Below, piece after piece: positions 1 to 6,819 of a stretch of DNA of 11,443 nucleotides (positions within the stretch are counted from its first letter, which is position 1; every line of letters starts with the position of its first letter). This stretch comes from JBBKWH01 sp041165345 (GTDB lineage: Bacteria > Pseudomonadota > Gammaproteobacteria > Pseudomonadales > Moraxellaceae). The notes under the pieces were generated by a model. It ran no database searches. It had not been told where the DNA came from and worked only from the letters and a program-made list of their open reading frames with translations. A program made the position numbers and the translations under genes. Where the stretch lies: the NCBI GenBank assembly GCA_041165345.1, contig JBEANQ010000071.1, positions 1 to 11,443 on the forward strand, read 5' to 3'.

Positions 1-1
1 C

Positions 2-58
2 ATCGTGCCGTTTTTAGATCAGAAAGTGTTTGGCATCGAAATTAAATCCGCGTGGTGA
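2..58 (+). CDS. possible C-terminal end of an unidentified protein (partial)
   Basis: A frame open from the window edge runs 18 codons and stops at TGA (56-58). The tail reads as ordinary protein sequence (IVPFLDQKVFGIEIKSAW), and the stop lies 80 bases from the convergent radical SAM gene, a normal layout for the end of a neighbouring gene. The piece is too short to assign a family, and an 18-codon open stretch can arise by chance, so this is a cautious call. Confidence 0.35.
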   Translation: MVPFLDQKVFGIEIKSAW

Positions 59-87
59 TGCTCGTCCCATCAACCAGCATGACACTC

Positions 88-118
88 TTGGGATCAGATC
101 ACGTTGACCTCATCCCAA
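88..118. terminator. inverted repeat in the convergent gap, weak bidirectional terminator candidate
   Basis: TTGGGAT (88-94) and ATCCCAA (112-118) form a perfect 7-bp stem around a 17-nt loop. It sits between the stop of the radical SAM gene on the minus strand and the possible plus-strand gene end. There is no T-run on either side and the loop is long, so intrinsic termination is doubtful. Position is the main argument. Confidence 0.25.
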
Positions 119-138
119 TTGCGGCGAGAGCGTCAGCG

Positions 139-1635
139 TTAAACAGAATCCTCAACCTGCATGACTGCTATCCCCAAGCCTGCGGCTCGTGCTGCATGGC
201 CTTTTTTCAGTTGCTTGCGAATCTCGGCCAGCTTGATCGCTTTGTCATCGCGATAAAACAGGTTATAGCTTTCAAACGGAATCAACTGGCCGTCGGGTCG
301 CGCAAAATGGATGCACGATTTTTTTAGGCTGCGAATATCCAACGAGTAGGCATCCATAAACTGCACAATCATCACCCGAAACACCGAGTCATAGGCCAGT
401 TCTGGTGCATCAACCTGTGGTAAACAACACAGCAACTCGCTTAAGCAATTGGCCTGTGACTCTGGTGAGTGGTTGGTACTCATGACTTTAAACAATTGGT
501 CTCTGGCGTGGGTTTTGAGCTGTTCGTCACGCTCAAACACAATGGTATTGGACGCACCATCAATCAAGGTTTGTGGGTCTAAATACCGAGTCAGTGGCAC
601 CGCTTGGCCTTCGCCACTGCGCAGCGCATAGCCCATCGCCAAGGTGTCGGGGTTACAGGGTACAGGGACAATATCGGCAAGGGTAAATAGGTTTGATTGC
701 TCGGCAATTTTACGCCGAATTTCCGACACGGTCAGACGATGCAGGCGTGGGTCATAGTTTTCGACCCGCCCTGCGTCTTGAATGGGTTGAAACGTCACGC
801 CGCGCACAGCGCGATGCCGTAAGCCTTCCTGAATCAAATCACCAATCTCGTGGTCATTCAGCCCTTTTTTCAGGGTCACCACCAACGTGGTCGATAGATT
901 CAGCGCATCCAATTTTGCCAGCGCTTGTTGCCGAATACTGACCAGATGAGCGCCGCGCAATTCTTGCAACGCGGCATCATTGAGCGAGTCAAACTGCAAA
1001 TACACCTCAAAGGCCGGTGCATAAGTTGCCAAACGTTCGGCAAAGCCTTCTTCACGGGCAATGCGCAAGCCGTTGGTGTTAATCATTAAATGCTTAATTG
1101 GCTTACTGCGGGCTAAATCCATAATCTGCCAAAATTGCGGGTGCAGGGTGGGTTCACCGCCCGACAACTGCACCACGTCGGCTTCACCTTCGCTTTTAAT
1201 AATGGCGTCAAACATGGCTTCAACTTCGGCCAACGTCCGATGGTTGGCAGGCAGATGATCTGGCCGAGTCGCACCGCTATCGGCATAGCACACCGGACAC
1301 GCCAAATTGCATTGATCAGTAATTTCAACCACCGACAGGCAAGCATGTTGCATATGGTCGGGACACAGGCCGCAGTCATACGGACAGCCATACTCCATAC
1401 GGGTGGCAAAATCTTGGGGCAGTTCGGGTTTTTTGATGTAGACCTCACGACACAACCGATAATAATCGGCGTCGTCCATCACCAAGACGCGCTCCATGCC
1501 ATGCGTTGGACACCATTTGTCCATAAACACTTGGTTATTTTTAAAAATAATTTTGGCTTCGACCGGATACAGGCAGGTACTACACACTGAAGATGTGGTG
1601 TCATAAAACAAATACGGACGGGTAGAACGGCTCAT
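139..1635 (-). CDS. cysteine-rich radical SAM protein, tetraether lipid synthase (Tes)-like class
   Basis: A 498-residue radical SAM enzyme. The canonical CxxxCxxC that binds the catalytic 4Fe-4S cluster is C109, C113, C116 (CNLACPVCYADSG), followed by the SAM-contacting GGEP at 159-162. Before it lie a metal-knuckle-like set, C18xxC21 with C42PxH45, and a second cysteine group, C84xxxC88xxC91 plus C99, in the context GCPYDCGLCPDH. This N-terminal layout is what I recall for the Tes (MJ0619-like) family, whose members carry auxiliary FeS clusters and a rubredoxin-like site and couple lipid chains or modify unactivated carbons. The C-terminal end has SCIH near C441, then PDG and a PFESYN block, where I recall other members having a further cysteine; fewer auxiliary ligands are therefore likely. 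An AAGGA ribosome site lies 6 nt upstream of the ATG, and the Lgt-like gene ends 14 nt earlier. The substrate is unknown; a lipid is an inference from family and neighbour. Confidence 0.85.
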   Translation of the reverse strand: MSRSTRPYLFYDTTSSVCSTCLYPVEAKIIFKNNQVFMDKWCPTHGMERVLVMDDADYYRLCREVYIKKPELPQDFATRMEYGCPYDCGLCPDHMQHACLSVVEITDQCNLACPVCYADSGATRPDHLPANHRTLAEVEAMFDAIIKSEGEADVVQLSGGEPTLHPQFWQIMDLARSKPIKHLMINTNGLRIAREEGFAERLATYAPAFEVYLQFDSLNDAALQELRGAHLVSIRQQALAKLDALNLSTTLVVTLKKGLNDHEIGDLIQEGLRHRAVRGVTFQPIQDAGRVENYDPRLHRLTVSEIRRKIAEQSNLFTLADIVPVPCNPDTLAMGYALRSGEGQAVPLTRYLDPQTLIDGASNTIVFERDEQLKTHARDQLFKVMSTNHSPESQANCLSELLCCLPQVDAPELAYDSVFRVMIVQFMDAYSLDIRSLKKSCIHFARPDGQLIPFESYNLFYRDDKAIKLAEIRKQLKKGHAARAAGLGIAVMQVEDSV

Positions 1636-1649
1636 CTGATATCCTTATT

Positions 1650-2432
1650 TTAGGGGGGTGTTGATGTGCGAGGGGCAAGCACCGGCACGGCCTTTAAGCG
1701 GCGAAGGTCACGATACAGCAGTGGCCCATACAACACGAGCGCCAGCACACACGCGCATTGAATACCAGACAGCCCAAAAATATAACTGTACGGCACGGGC
1801 TTTAGGCCATCAACACCCAAACGCCAGCATAAATACGCCGACAGATACAGCTTAAACGACAGCCCAGACACCTGTTGCAGGCGCTGCCGATAACGCCACA
1901 GCCCAGCACCGACCACCAATACCCATATCATGTCATACAGTTGCGTGGGGTGACGTGGGATGCCATCGCCAAAATCAATTCCCCACGGCAGCGATGTGGC
2001 ATTGCCAAAGGTGCCGTCATTCAGACCCGCCAAAAAACAGCCGATTCGACCGACTACCGTTCCCACCATCAACGGCAAGACAAAGTCATCTCCCGTGGAC
2101 TGCGTCAGCCCTTTGATTTTTTTGGCAACTTCTACCCCCAGCAACCCGCCCAGCAGCCCACCCACAATACTTTGACCTTGTAACAACACCAGCCAGCCTT
2201 GCTCGGCCACCAACTGCGGCATTTCTAGGCCAAACATCAGCTTATTGCCAATGCCTGCGCCTAATACACAGCCGAACACCACCGCAAAAGACGAGCCTTC
2301 GGTGAGGGTCTGTTGACCTTTGTGACGTTTTAGGGCGCGATACACCTGCACACCCACCAACACCCCTAACCACTCAAAGATAAAATGGATCAGATGCGCG
2401 GTCGCAGGTTCAAAAGCAGAAAATAGATTCAT
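1650..2432 (-). CDS. Lgt-like polytopic membrane protein (prolipoprotein diacylglyceryl transferase homologue, probably divergent in function)
   Basis: A 260-residue protein with about seven hydrophobic segments. It matches Lgt across the signature zone: GRIGCF at 128-133, PWGIDF at 149-154 and RHPTQLYD at 160-167. Genuine Lgt transfers diacylglyceryl from phosphatidylglycerol to the lipobox cysteine of prolipoproteins at the inner membrane. Several residues important in E. coli Lgt are changed. The position of His103 in its HGG motif is V90 in SIVGGLLG, Asn146 is C132 and Glu151 is L137. Arg143 is kept as R129, and the Arg239/Glu243 pair seems to survive as R204/D208. It may still bind a phospholipid, but ordinary Lgt activity is unlikely. 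It lies 14 nt upstream of the radical SAM gene, suggesting joint action. The ATG at 2432 has only a weak ribosome site. NCBI-style annotation would probably call it a prolipoprotein diacylglyceryl transferase family protein. Confidence 0.8.
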   Translation of the reverse strand: MNLFSAFEPATAHLIHFIFEWLGVLVGVQVYRALKRHKGQQTLTEGSSFAVVFGCVLGAGIGNKLMFGLEMPQLVAEQGWLVLLQGQSIVGGLLGGLLGVEVAKKIKGLTQSTGDDFVLPLMVGTVVGRIGCFLAGLNDGTFGNATSLPWGIDFGDGIPRHPTQLYDMIWVLVVGAGLWRYRQRLQQVSGLSFKLYLSAYLCWRLGVDGLKPVPYSYIFGLSGIQCACVLALVLYGPLLYRDLRRLKAVPVLAPRTSTPP

Positions 2433-2487
2433 AAAATATCAATACGAGATGAACACAACCGATGAACCATCAACAATTCTGTGAGCA

Positions 2488-2751
2488 TTAAAAGTTTAAC
2501 GGATACAGGTGGAACTGTAGCGCACAAGTACCCCAGCCCACCAAAAACAACACGGCTCCCAGCAATACCGCCCGCTGCATAAAACGAATCAAGTGCCTCC
2601 GCTGCAACGCTTGCGGCTCGGCCAGCGTCAAGGCCGAACGTATGGTCACCAGCGCATACAGCGACAACAGCAGGCCTAGTAAAAAAGACAGCACACCGGT
2701 GGCAAGTCCAAACAGACCCAAGAGCGCCAACAGATCGGCGATGGACATCAT
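2488..2751 (-). CDS. small two-helix membrane protein of unknown function
   Basis: I do not recognise this 87-residue protein. It begins MMSIADLLALLG and has two strongly hydrophobic stretches, roughly residues 5-36 and 63-81, separated by a polar, Arg-rich connector (QALQRRHLIRFMQR). It ends in a short tail. The frame extends upstream to an ATG at 2823, but that would overlap the phosphatase gene and add a polar leader before the helices. The ATG at 2751 is preceded by AGAGA at 8 nt and is preferred. It sits between the metallophosphatase and the Lgt-like gene, with gaps of 43 and 55 nt, so it is plausibly an accessory membrane subunit of the Lgt-like/radical SAM pair. That role is inference only. 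Confidence 0.6.
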   Translation of the reverse strand: MMSIADLLALLGLFGLATGVLSFLLGLLLSLYALVTIRSALTLAEPQALQRRHLIRFMQRAVLLGAVLFLVGWGTCALQFHLYPLNF

Positions 2752-2794
2752 ACCGTTGGTCTCTTGGAATATTTTATCATGATCGATGATCCCG

Positions 2795-3526
2795 TTAGTC
2801 GAGCAGATAGCTGCGGTAATCACCGCTGCGATCTGCTTGATGAACCTGCCCCGTATCAGGCTCTAAAGCACTGATCCAACCACTGACCGACGTATCAATA
2901 CCAACATGTGGGCCTGACTGATACACCAAACCAGAATATTGCGACACATGGCCAAAAATGGCGCGCTTGCCTGATACATGTGCCTCATCAGACATGATGT
3001 GTCTCCAACGTAGCTCTTTGATCGTATGGTCAGATAACGGTTTATGCATGACCGGACAGGCATGGCTAAACAAATAATGCTCATGTTCAGCATAGGGGTG
3101 TAATGACTTGAAAAACGTCACATGCGCAGCTGGTAGAAAATCTAGCCCCCTCTCTACCGGTGCATCAGTATAACCATAAGATGCCAGTGTTTGCTGCCCG
3201 CCATAGCGACACCAATAAGCCCAAAGCTCGGCGTCTGTACCACAGTCCAACAGCATTTGTTCATGGTTACCCATTAAGCAGGTGAGCTGCGTTTGAGTTT
3301 GCGCAGCGATTAAAAAATCGATCACGCCTTTGCTATCACTCCCCCGATCAATATAGTCGCCCAAACACACCACATGGTCGTTGAGAGTCGGCTGAAGCTG
3401 CTGCCACAATCGTTTTAATGCAGGCAAACATCCATGAATATCACCCAGCACCCAGAGTTTAGATGCAGGCGCTATCTGCGACACCATCCAAGGATTTGAA
3501 CTCATAGCAGCTAACACACTCAACAT
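2795..3526 (-). CDS. PPP-family metallophosphatase (serine/threonine phosphatase or ApaH-like)
   Basis: A 243-residue calcineurin-like phosphoesterase of the PPP type, normally cytoplasmic and using two metal ions. All core motifs are present in order: GDIHG at 28-32, GDYIDRG at 56-62 and GNHE at 86-89, followed by downstream metal-ligand histidines in FSHACP and IFGHVS. The length suits bacterial PrpA/PrpB-like protein phosphatases and diadenosine-tetraphosphatase-like enzymes, which cannot be told apart here. The gene starts 16 nt after the arsJ stop. No good ribosome site precedes the ATG at 3526, and ATGs at 3505 or 3487 are alternatives that keep every motif. Its job in an arsenic operon is unknown; it could act on a phosphorylated metabolite, a nucleotide or a protein. 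Confidence 0.85.
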   Translation of the reverse strand: MLSVLAAMSSNPWMVSQIAPASKLWVLGDIHGCLPALKRLWQQLQPTLNDHVVCLGDYIDRGSDSKGVIDFLIAAQTQTQLTCLMGNHEQMLLDCGTDAELWAYWCRYGGQQTLASYGYTDAPVERGLDFLPAAHVTFFKSLHPYAEHEHYLFSHACPVMHKPLSDHTIKELRWRHIMSDEAHVSGKRAIFGHVSQYSGLVYQSGPHVGIDTSVSGWISALEPDTGQVHQADRSGDYRSYLLD

Positions 3527-3542
3527 GACTAAACACTATAGC

Positions 3543-4781
3543 TTATACGGACACTACCGATGTTGATAATCGAGGCAACCCCCGCGACAGCAGCGCAGCC
3601 AGCGCCACACACACCGCCGACACCCACAAGCACGCCACCAGCCCATACAGTTGATACATCGCACCCGATAGCAGCGTGCCAAGCAAGCGCCCCACCGCAT
3701 TGGACATATAATAAAAGCCGACATCCAGCGACACCCCATCGCTTTTGGCATACGACACAATCAAATAACTATGCAACGATGAGTTAACCGCAAACACCGC
3801 CCCAAAGCCCAGCAGACCGGCCACAATCACTGCTTGTAGCCCCAATAAATTGGGCGCTACCGCAGACAAGCCAAAAGCCAATAGGACTGGAATCACCGTC
3901 AAGCCCAGTGCCCATTGCCATGCGGCACGGCCATCAGGCAACAACCCACCCGCGTTGCCGGTGATTGTTGGTGCAAACGCCTGAACGCCCCCATAACCCA
4001 TTACCCACAAGGCCAAAAACCCACCCACTTGCGCAACACTCCAGCCCAAGACTTGGCCGAGATACACCGGCAAGGCCACCACAAACCAGACATCCCGTGC
4101 GGCAAACAAAAAGAGCCGTGCCGCTGATAGCCGGTTAATGGCCGGACTCTTAGAAAAAACCTCCCGAAATTTAGGTTTGGCCGTGGCTTTGCCCCAGTCT
4201 TTTTGCAGCAGTATCAGGCTGAACAGCCACACCAAGGCCAACACCCCCGCCATGACGACGACCGCCGCCCTAAACCCAACCGTCGCCAGCAACGCCGCAC
4301 CCAGAAAAACCCCTATGCCTTTTAACGCATTTTTAGAACCGGTCAAGCGAGCCACCCAGCGATACAACTGCCCCTCTGCATCGCGTGGCACCAACAGCTT
4401 GATGCTACTTTTGGCGCTCATTTTGTTGAGGTCTTTGGCGATGCCTGATAGCGCCTGTGCAGCCATTACCCAAGGTACAGTTAAAGCGACCGTCGGCACG
4501 GCCAGCATCATCAAGGCCGCAACTTGTAGCCCTAAGCCTATATTCATGGTGCGATTAAGGCCGATTCTGGCAGCCAAATAGCCACCCAACAAGTTGGTCA
4601 GCACGCCAAAGATTTCATAAAACAAAAACAACGCCGCCACCTGCAATGGCGTATAGCCCATCTGATGAAAATGCAGCACCACCAACATGCGCAACGCGCC
4701 ATCGGTCAAGGTAAACGCCCAATAATTGCCAGTAATCAGCAGATATTGACGCAGAGCAGGCGTGGCGACGAGGCTAGACAT
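3543..4781 (-). CDS. arsJ: ArsJ, organoarsenical (1-arseno-3-phosphoglycerate) efflux permease
   Basis: A 412-residue major facilitator superfamily transporter with about twelve membrane segments. The N-terminal part (NYWAFTLTDGALRMLVVLHF, then LFLFYEIFG, NLLGGYLAARIGLNRTMNIG) is the characteristic ArsJ sequence. ArsJ exports 1-arseno-3-phosphoglycerate, the unstable product formed when GAPDH uses arsenate instead of phosphate; the compound falls apart outside the cell, so the pair gives arsenate resistance. The gene begins 2 nt after the stop of the GAPDH gene, the usual arsJ partner, so the two are almost certainly translated from one message. Length and motifs look intact. Confidence 0.95.
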   Translation of the reverse strand: MSSLVATPALRQYLLITGNYWAFTLTDGALRMLVVLHFHQMGYTPLQVAALFLFYEIFGVLTNLLGGYLAARIGLNRTMNIGLGLQVAALMMLAVPTVALTVPWVMAAQALSGIAKDLNKMSAKSSIKLLVPRDAEGQLYRWVARLTGSKNALKGIGVFLGAALLATVGFRAAVVVMAGVLALVWLFSLILLQKDWGKATAKPKFREVFSKSPAINRLSAARLFLFAARDVWFVVALPVYLGQVLGWSVAQVGGFLALWVMGYGGVQAFAPTITGNAGGLLPDGRAAWQWALGLTVIPVLLAFGLSAVAPNLLGLQAVIVAGLLGFGAVFAVNSSLHSYLIVSYAKSDGVSLDVGFYYMSNAVGRLLGTLLSGAMYQLYGLVACLWVSAVCVALAALLSRGLPRLSTSVVSV

Positions 4782-4783
4782 GA

Positions 4784-5812
4784 TTAAGCACGATCCATCA
4801 GACCCACTTTACGCACCAACTCGGCCAAGCGATTGGCATAGCCCCACTCGTTGTCGTACCACGCATAGACTTTAAGTTGTGTGTCGTTCACCACCAAGGT
4901 GGACAGGGCATCAATAATGCAAGAACGCGGGTCGGTACGATAATCAATCGACACCAGCGGGCGGTCTTCATAGCCCAAAATGCCGTGTAATGCGCCGGTT
5001 TCGCTGGCCGCTTTAAACAACGTATTGACCTCAGCAGCCGTGGTCGGACGCTCAAGTTCAAACACCGCATCAGTCAACGAAGCATTGGCTAACGGAATAC
5101 GCACCGCATGGCCATTCAAGCGACCGCGCAATTCTGGAAAAATTTCAGCAATCGCCGTTGCCGATCCAGTCGTGGTGGGAATCAAGCTCATGCCGGATGC
5201 ACGCGCACGCCGTAAGTCTTTGTGTGGTTGGTCTAAAATACTTTGCGTGTTGGTCAGGTCATGAATCGTGGTGATTGAACCATGTCGAATGCCCAATGCC
5301 TGATGAATCACTTGTACGACAGGCGCTAAGCAGTTGGTGGTACAAGATGCCGCCGTCACAATCCGGTGTTGGGCGGGGTCATAGTGATGATCATTCACAC
5401 CCATCACAATATTGATCGCACCTGCTTCCTTTACAGGAGCAGCCACCACCACACGCGGTACGGCTTGGTTTAAATAGTCCTGCAAGACCGCGACGGTTTT
5501 CATTTTACCGCTCGACTCAATCACCACATCGCAGCCCGACCAGTCGGTGTCACTAATCTGGCGCTGAGACGTGACCCGAATCTGCCGATCCTGAATCAAT
5601 ACCCGATCGCCTTTGGCCTGCGCTTCATGAGCCCAGCGGCCATGCACCGAATCAAAATTAAGCAAGTGAGCATGAGTGGCGGCATCACCGGCCGGATCAT
5701 TGATCTGCACCACCTCAATCTCGGGCCATGCCCACAGCACCCGCAATGCCAAACGGCCAATACGGCCAAAACCGTTAATACCCACTCGAATGGGGCGTTG
5801 ATTGATGCGCAT
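4784..5812 (-). CDS. gap: glyceraldehyde-3-phosphate dehydrogenase, ArsJ-associated type
   Basis: A 342-residue type I GAPDH. The N-terminal Rossmann motif is GINGFGRIGR (11-20), with N38-D39 at the nucleotide ribose site. The active-site block ASCTTNCLAP contains catalytic Cys157, the general base is His184 in TTIHDLTN, and the C-terminal YDNEWGYANR is present. The enzyme oxidises glyceraldehyde 3-phosphate with NAD; with arsenate as co-substrate it yields 1-arseno-3-phosphoglycerate for export by the adjacent ArsJ. Placement in an ArsR-led operon marks it as the dedicated arsenic paralogue rather than the glycolytic enzyme. The start at 5812 is chosen because AGGAGGA (5821-5827) lies 8 nt upstream and the NAD-binding strand begins right after; the in-frame extension to 5878 has no GAPDH counterpart. 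Confidence 0.95.
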   Translation of the reverse strand: MRINQRPIRVGINGFGRIGRLALRVLWAWPEIEVVQINDPAGDAATHAHLLNFDSVHGRWAHEAQAKGDRVLIQDRQIRVTSQRQISDTDWSGCDVVIESSGKMKTVAVLQDYLNQAVPRVVVAAPVKEAGAINIVMGVNDHHYDPAQHRIVTAASCTTNCLAPVVQVIHQALGIRHGSITTIHDLTNTQSILDQPHKDLRRARASGMSLIPTTTGSATAIAEIFPELRGRLNGHAVRIPLANASLTDAVFELERPTTAAEVNTLFKAASETGALHGILGYEDRPLVSIDYRTDPRSCIIDALSTLVVNDTQLKVYAWYDNEWGYANRLAELVRKVGLMDRA

Positions 5813-5820
5813 TGACACAT

Positions 5821-5827
5821 CCTCCTC
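5821..5827 (-). promoter_or_regulatory. strong Shine-Dalgarno site fixing the GAPDH start
   Basis: On the minus strand this reads AGGAGGA, 8 nt before the ATG at 5812. It is the best ribosome site in the minus-strand block, suggesting that GAPDH is made in quantity, and it rules against the longer in-frame start at 5878. Confidence 0.7.
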
Positions 5828-5890
5828 GTGTTGATTCATAGCATGCTGATCTTGAAAAAAACCAACCGACTCTCTCATTCTGCCCTTGCA

Positions 5891-6241
5891 TTAGCGCCCC
5901 ACTGGCGCACAGAGAATGAGTGCCATTCCCAGCAACGCCACCCCCACCCCTGCTAGATCCCACACCGTGGGTCTAATGCCATCGACTTGCCATAACCACA
6001 GCAGCGCCACCACAACATATACGCCGCCATACGCCGCATAGACTCGTCCTGACGCCTGCGGATGCAAGGTCAACAGCCACACAAACAACGCCAACGACAG
6101 CATCGCAGGTAATAACAGCCACAGACTCTTGCCGTGCCGTAGCCACAGATACGGCAAATAACAGCCCACGATTTCGGCCAAGGCAGTCAGCACAAACAGG
6201 CCAAGGGTTTTAAAGACACCCCACGTTGTGAGCGCAGTCAT
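5891..6241 (-). CDS. YnfA/UPF0060-family small membrane protein
   Basis: A 116-residue protein with four predicted membrane helices. It closely follows the UPF0060 (YnfA) pattern: ALAEIVGCYLPYLWLRHGKS, LTLHPQASGRVYAAYGG and VDGIRPTVWD. YnfA proteins resemble small multidrug resistance transporters in size and topology; the E. coli and Shigella versions have been linked to drug efflux, but the natural substrate is unsettled. The ATG at 6241 overlaps the arsR stop by four bases (ATGA), indicating translational coupling; an in-frame TTG at 6253 is a less likely start. Its slot between arsR and the GAPDH gene suggests a part in arsenic or stress export, but this is inferred from position only. 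Confidence 0.9.
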   Translation of the reverse strand: MTALTTWGVFKTLGLFVLTALAEIVGCYLPYLWLRHGKSLWLLLPAMLSLALFVWLLTLHPQASGRVYAAYGGVYVVVALLWLWQVDGIRPTVWDLAGVGVALLGMALILCAPVGR

Positions 6242-6597
6242 ATAGGGCAACAACTGGTTTGACGTTGTGGGCGATCACTGCCCATGTGCAATAACCGTTG
6301 CTGCTCAAGGGTCAGGCTGGCCTGTGCGCTTAACTGGGCAATGGTCTCGGCCAGCCATGCCGGCAAGTGGGGATGCAGTCGGTAATACACCCATTGACCT
6401 TGCCGCCGATCCGCCAACACCCCTGCGGCACGCAGTTGTGCCAAATGGCGCGAAATTTTCGGTTGGCTGACCTCAAGGGCGCAGGTCAACTCACAGACAC
6501 ACAGCTCACCTTGGCTGGCAATCAGCAGCACAAGACTGCAACGGGTGTCATCTGCAAGGGTTTTAAACCATTGCGCAGGACTGAGGTCGGACATCAT
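6238..6597 (-). CDS. arsR: ArsR-family arsenite-responsive transcriptional repressor
   Basis: A 119-residue winged-helix repressor. Residues E31-L41 read ELCVCELTCAL, giving the CxC (C33, C35) of R773-type ArsR plus C39, the usual three-cysteine As(III)/Sb(III) site at the start of the DNA-recognition region. The recognition helix SQPKISRHLAQL (44-55) and wing (RRQGQWVYYRL) follow. A C-terminal CC pair occurs in TSCCPI. Metal binding releases the operator and derepresses the operon, which includes arsR as first gene. Its own start at 6597 (or 6594, tandem ATGs) lies about 30 bases from an AT-rich operator candidate. It is four-base-overlapped with the next gene. Confidence 0.95.
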   Translation of the reverse strand: MMSDLSPAQWFKTLADDTRCSLVLLIASQGELCVCELTCALEVSQPKISRHLAQLRAAGVLADRRQGQWVYYRLHPHLPAWLAETIAQLSAQASLTLEQQRLLHMGSDRPQRQTSCCPI

Positions 6598-6624
6598 GGC
6601 GCGCTCGGGATCATTAATATAACA

Positions 6625-6636
6625 ATATACGCATAT
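6625..6636 (-). promoter_or_regulatory. candidate ArsR operator / ars promoter
   Basis: On the minus strand this reads ATATGCGTATAT, an imperfect palindrome inside a longer run of alternating A/T (about 6614-6647), 28 bases upstream of arsR. ArsR-family operators commonly have ATA-rich dyads with a GC-containing centre, and autoregulation from just upstream of arsR is the rule. A TATATT on the same strand could serve as -10, but no convincing -35 was found, so the exact promoter is left open. Confidence 0.5.
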
Positions 6637-6819
6637 CCATATATATAAGCCAGTACCGCGCCCAAGGTGTCATCAAAGGTTCATCAGCACCATGACAAAT
6701 CAAGACATAAACAATATTAAAAACAAAGATATGAAATTTATTTCAAAAATATTTGATTTTTTATTGTCGTGTTGTCAACCAAATCACCCTCTGCACCGAT
6801 ATAGAGCGTGAAGTACCAC

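Noticed and set aside
1113..1448. 111-residue minus-strand open frame inside the radical SAM gene
   Set aside because: It is an out-of-frame shadow of the clearly coding radical SAM frame, with no motif of its own.
1135..1590. 151-residue plus-strand open frame opposite the radical SAM gene
   Set aside because: It lies wholly antisense to a gene with intact catalytic motifs and shows no recognisable domain.
139..1635. Radical SAM protein as ArsL (arsinothricin) or ArsS (arsenosugar) enzyme
   Set aside because: The canonical CxxxCxxC, the rich N-terminal cysteine sets and the length do not fit what I know of those families, and no arsM is present.
2433..2487. Independent promoter before the Lgt-like gene
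   Set aside because: TTGATG and TATTTT elements exist, but not at workable spacing, so no promoter is called.
4138..4581. 147-residue plus-strand open frame opposite arsJ
   Set aside because: Antisense to an intact ArsJ; composition reflects the complement of membrane-helix codons.
5813..5878. N-terminal extension of the GAPDH (start at 5878)
   Set aside because: The extra 22 residues match nothing in GAPDH, and the strong AGGAGGA sits just before the shorter start.
6800..6805. TATAGA as -10 for the Asr-like gene with TTGTCA at 6772-6777 as -35
   Set aside because: The spacer would be 22 nt, too long for a usual sigma-70 promoter.
6692..6811. 39-codon plus-strand frame (begins MTNQDINNIK) in the divergent gap
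   Set aside because: It is AT-rich, has only a distant AAAGG for a ribosome site, overlaps the probable leader region and resembles no family. A leader peptide cannot be excluded but is not supported.
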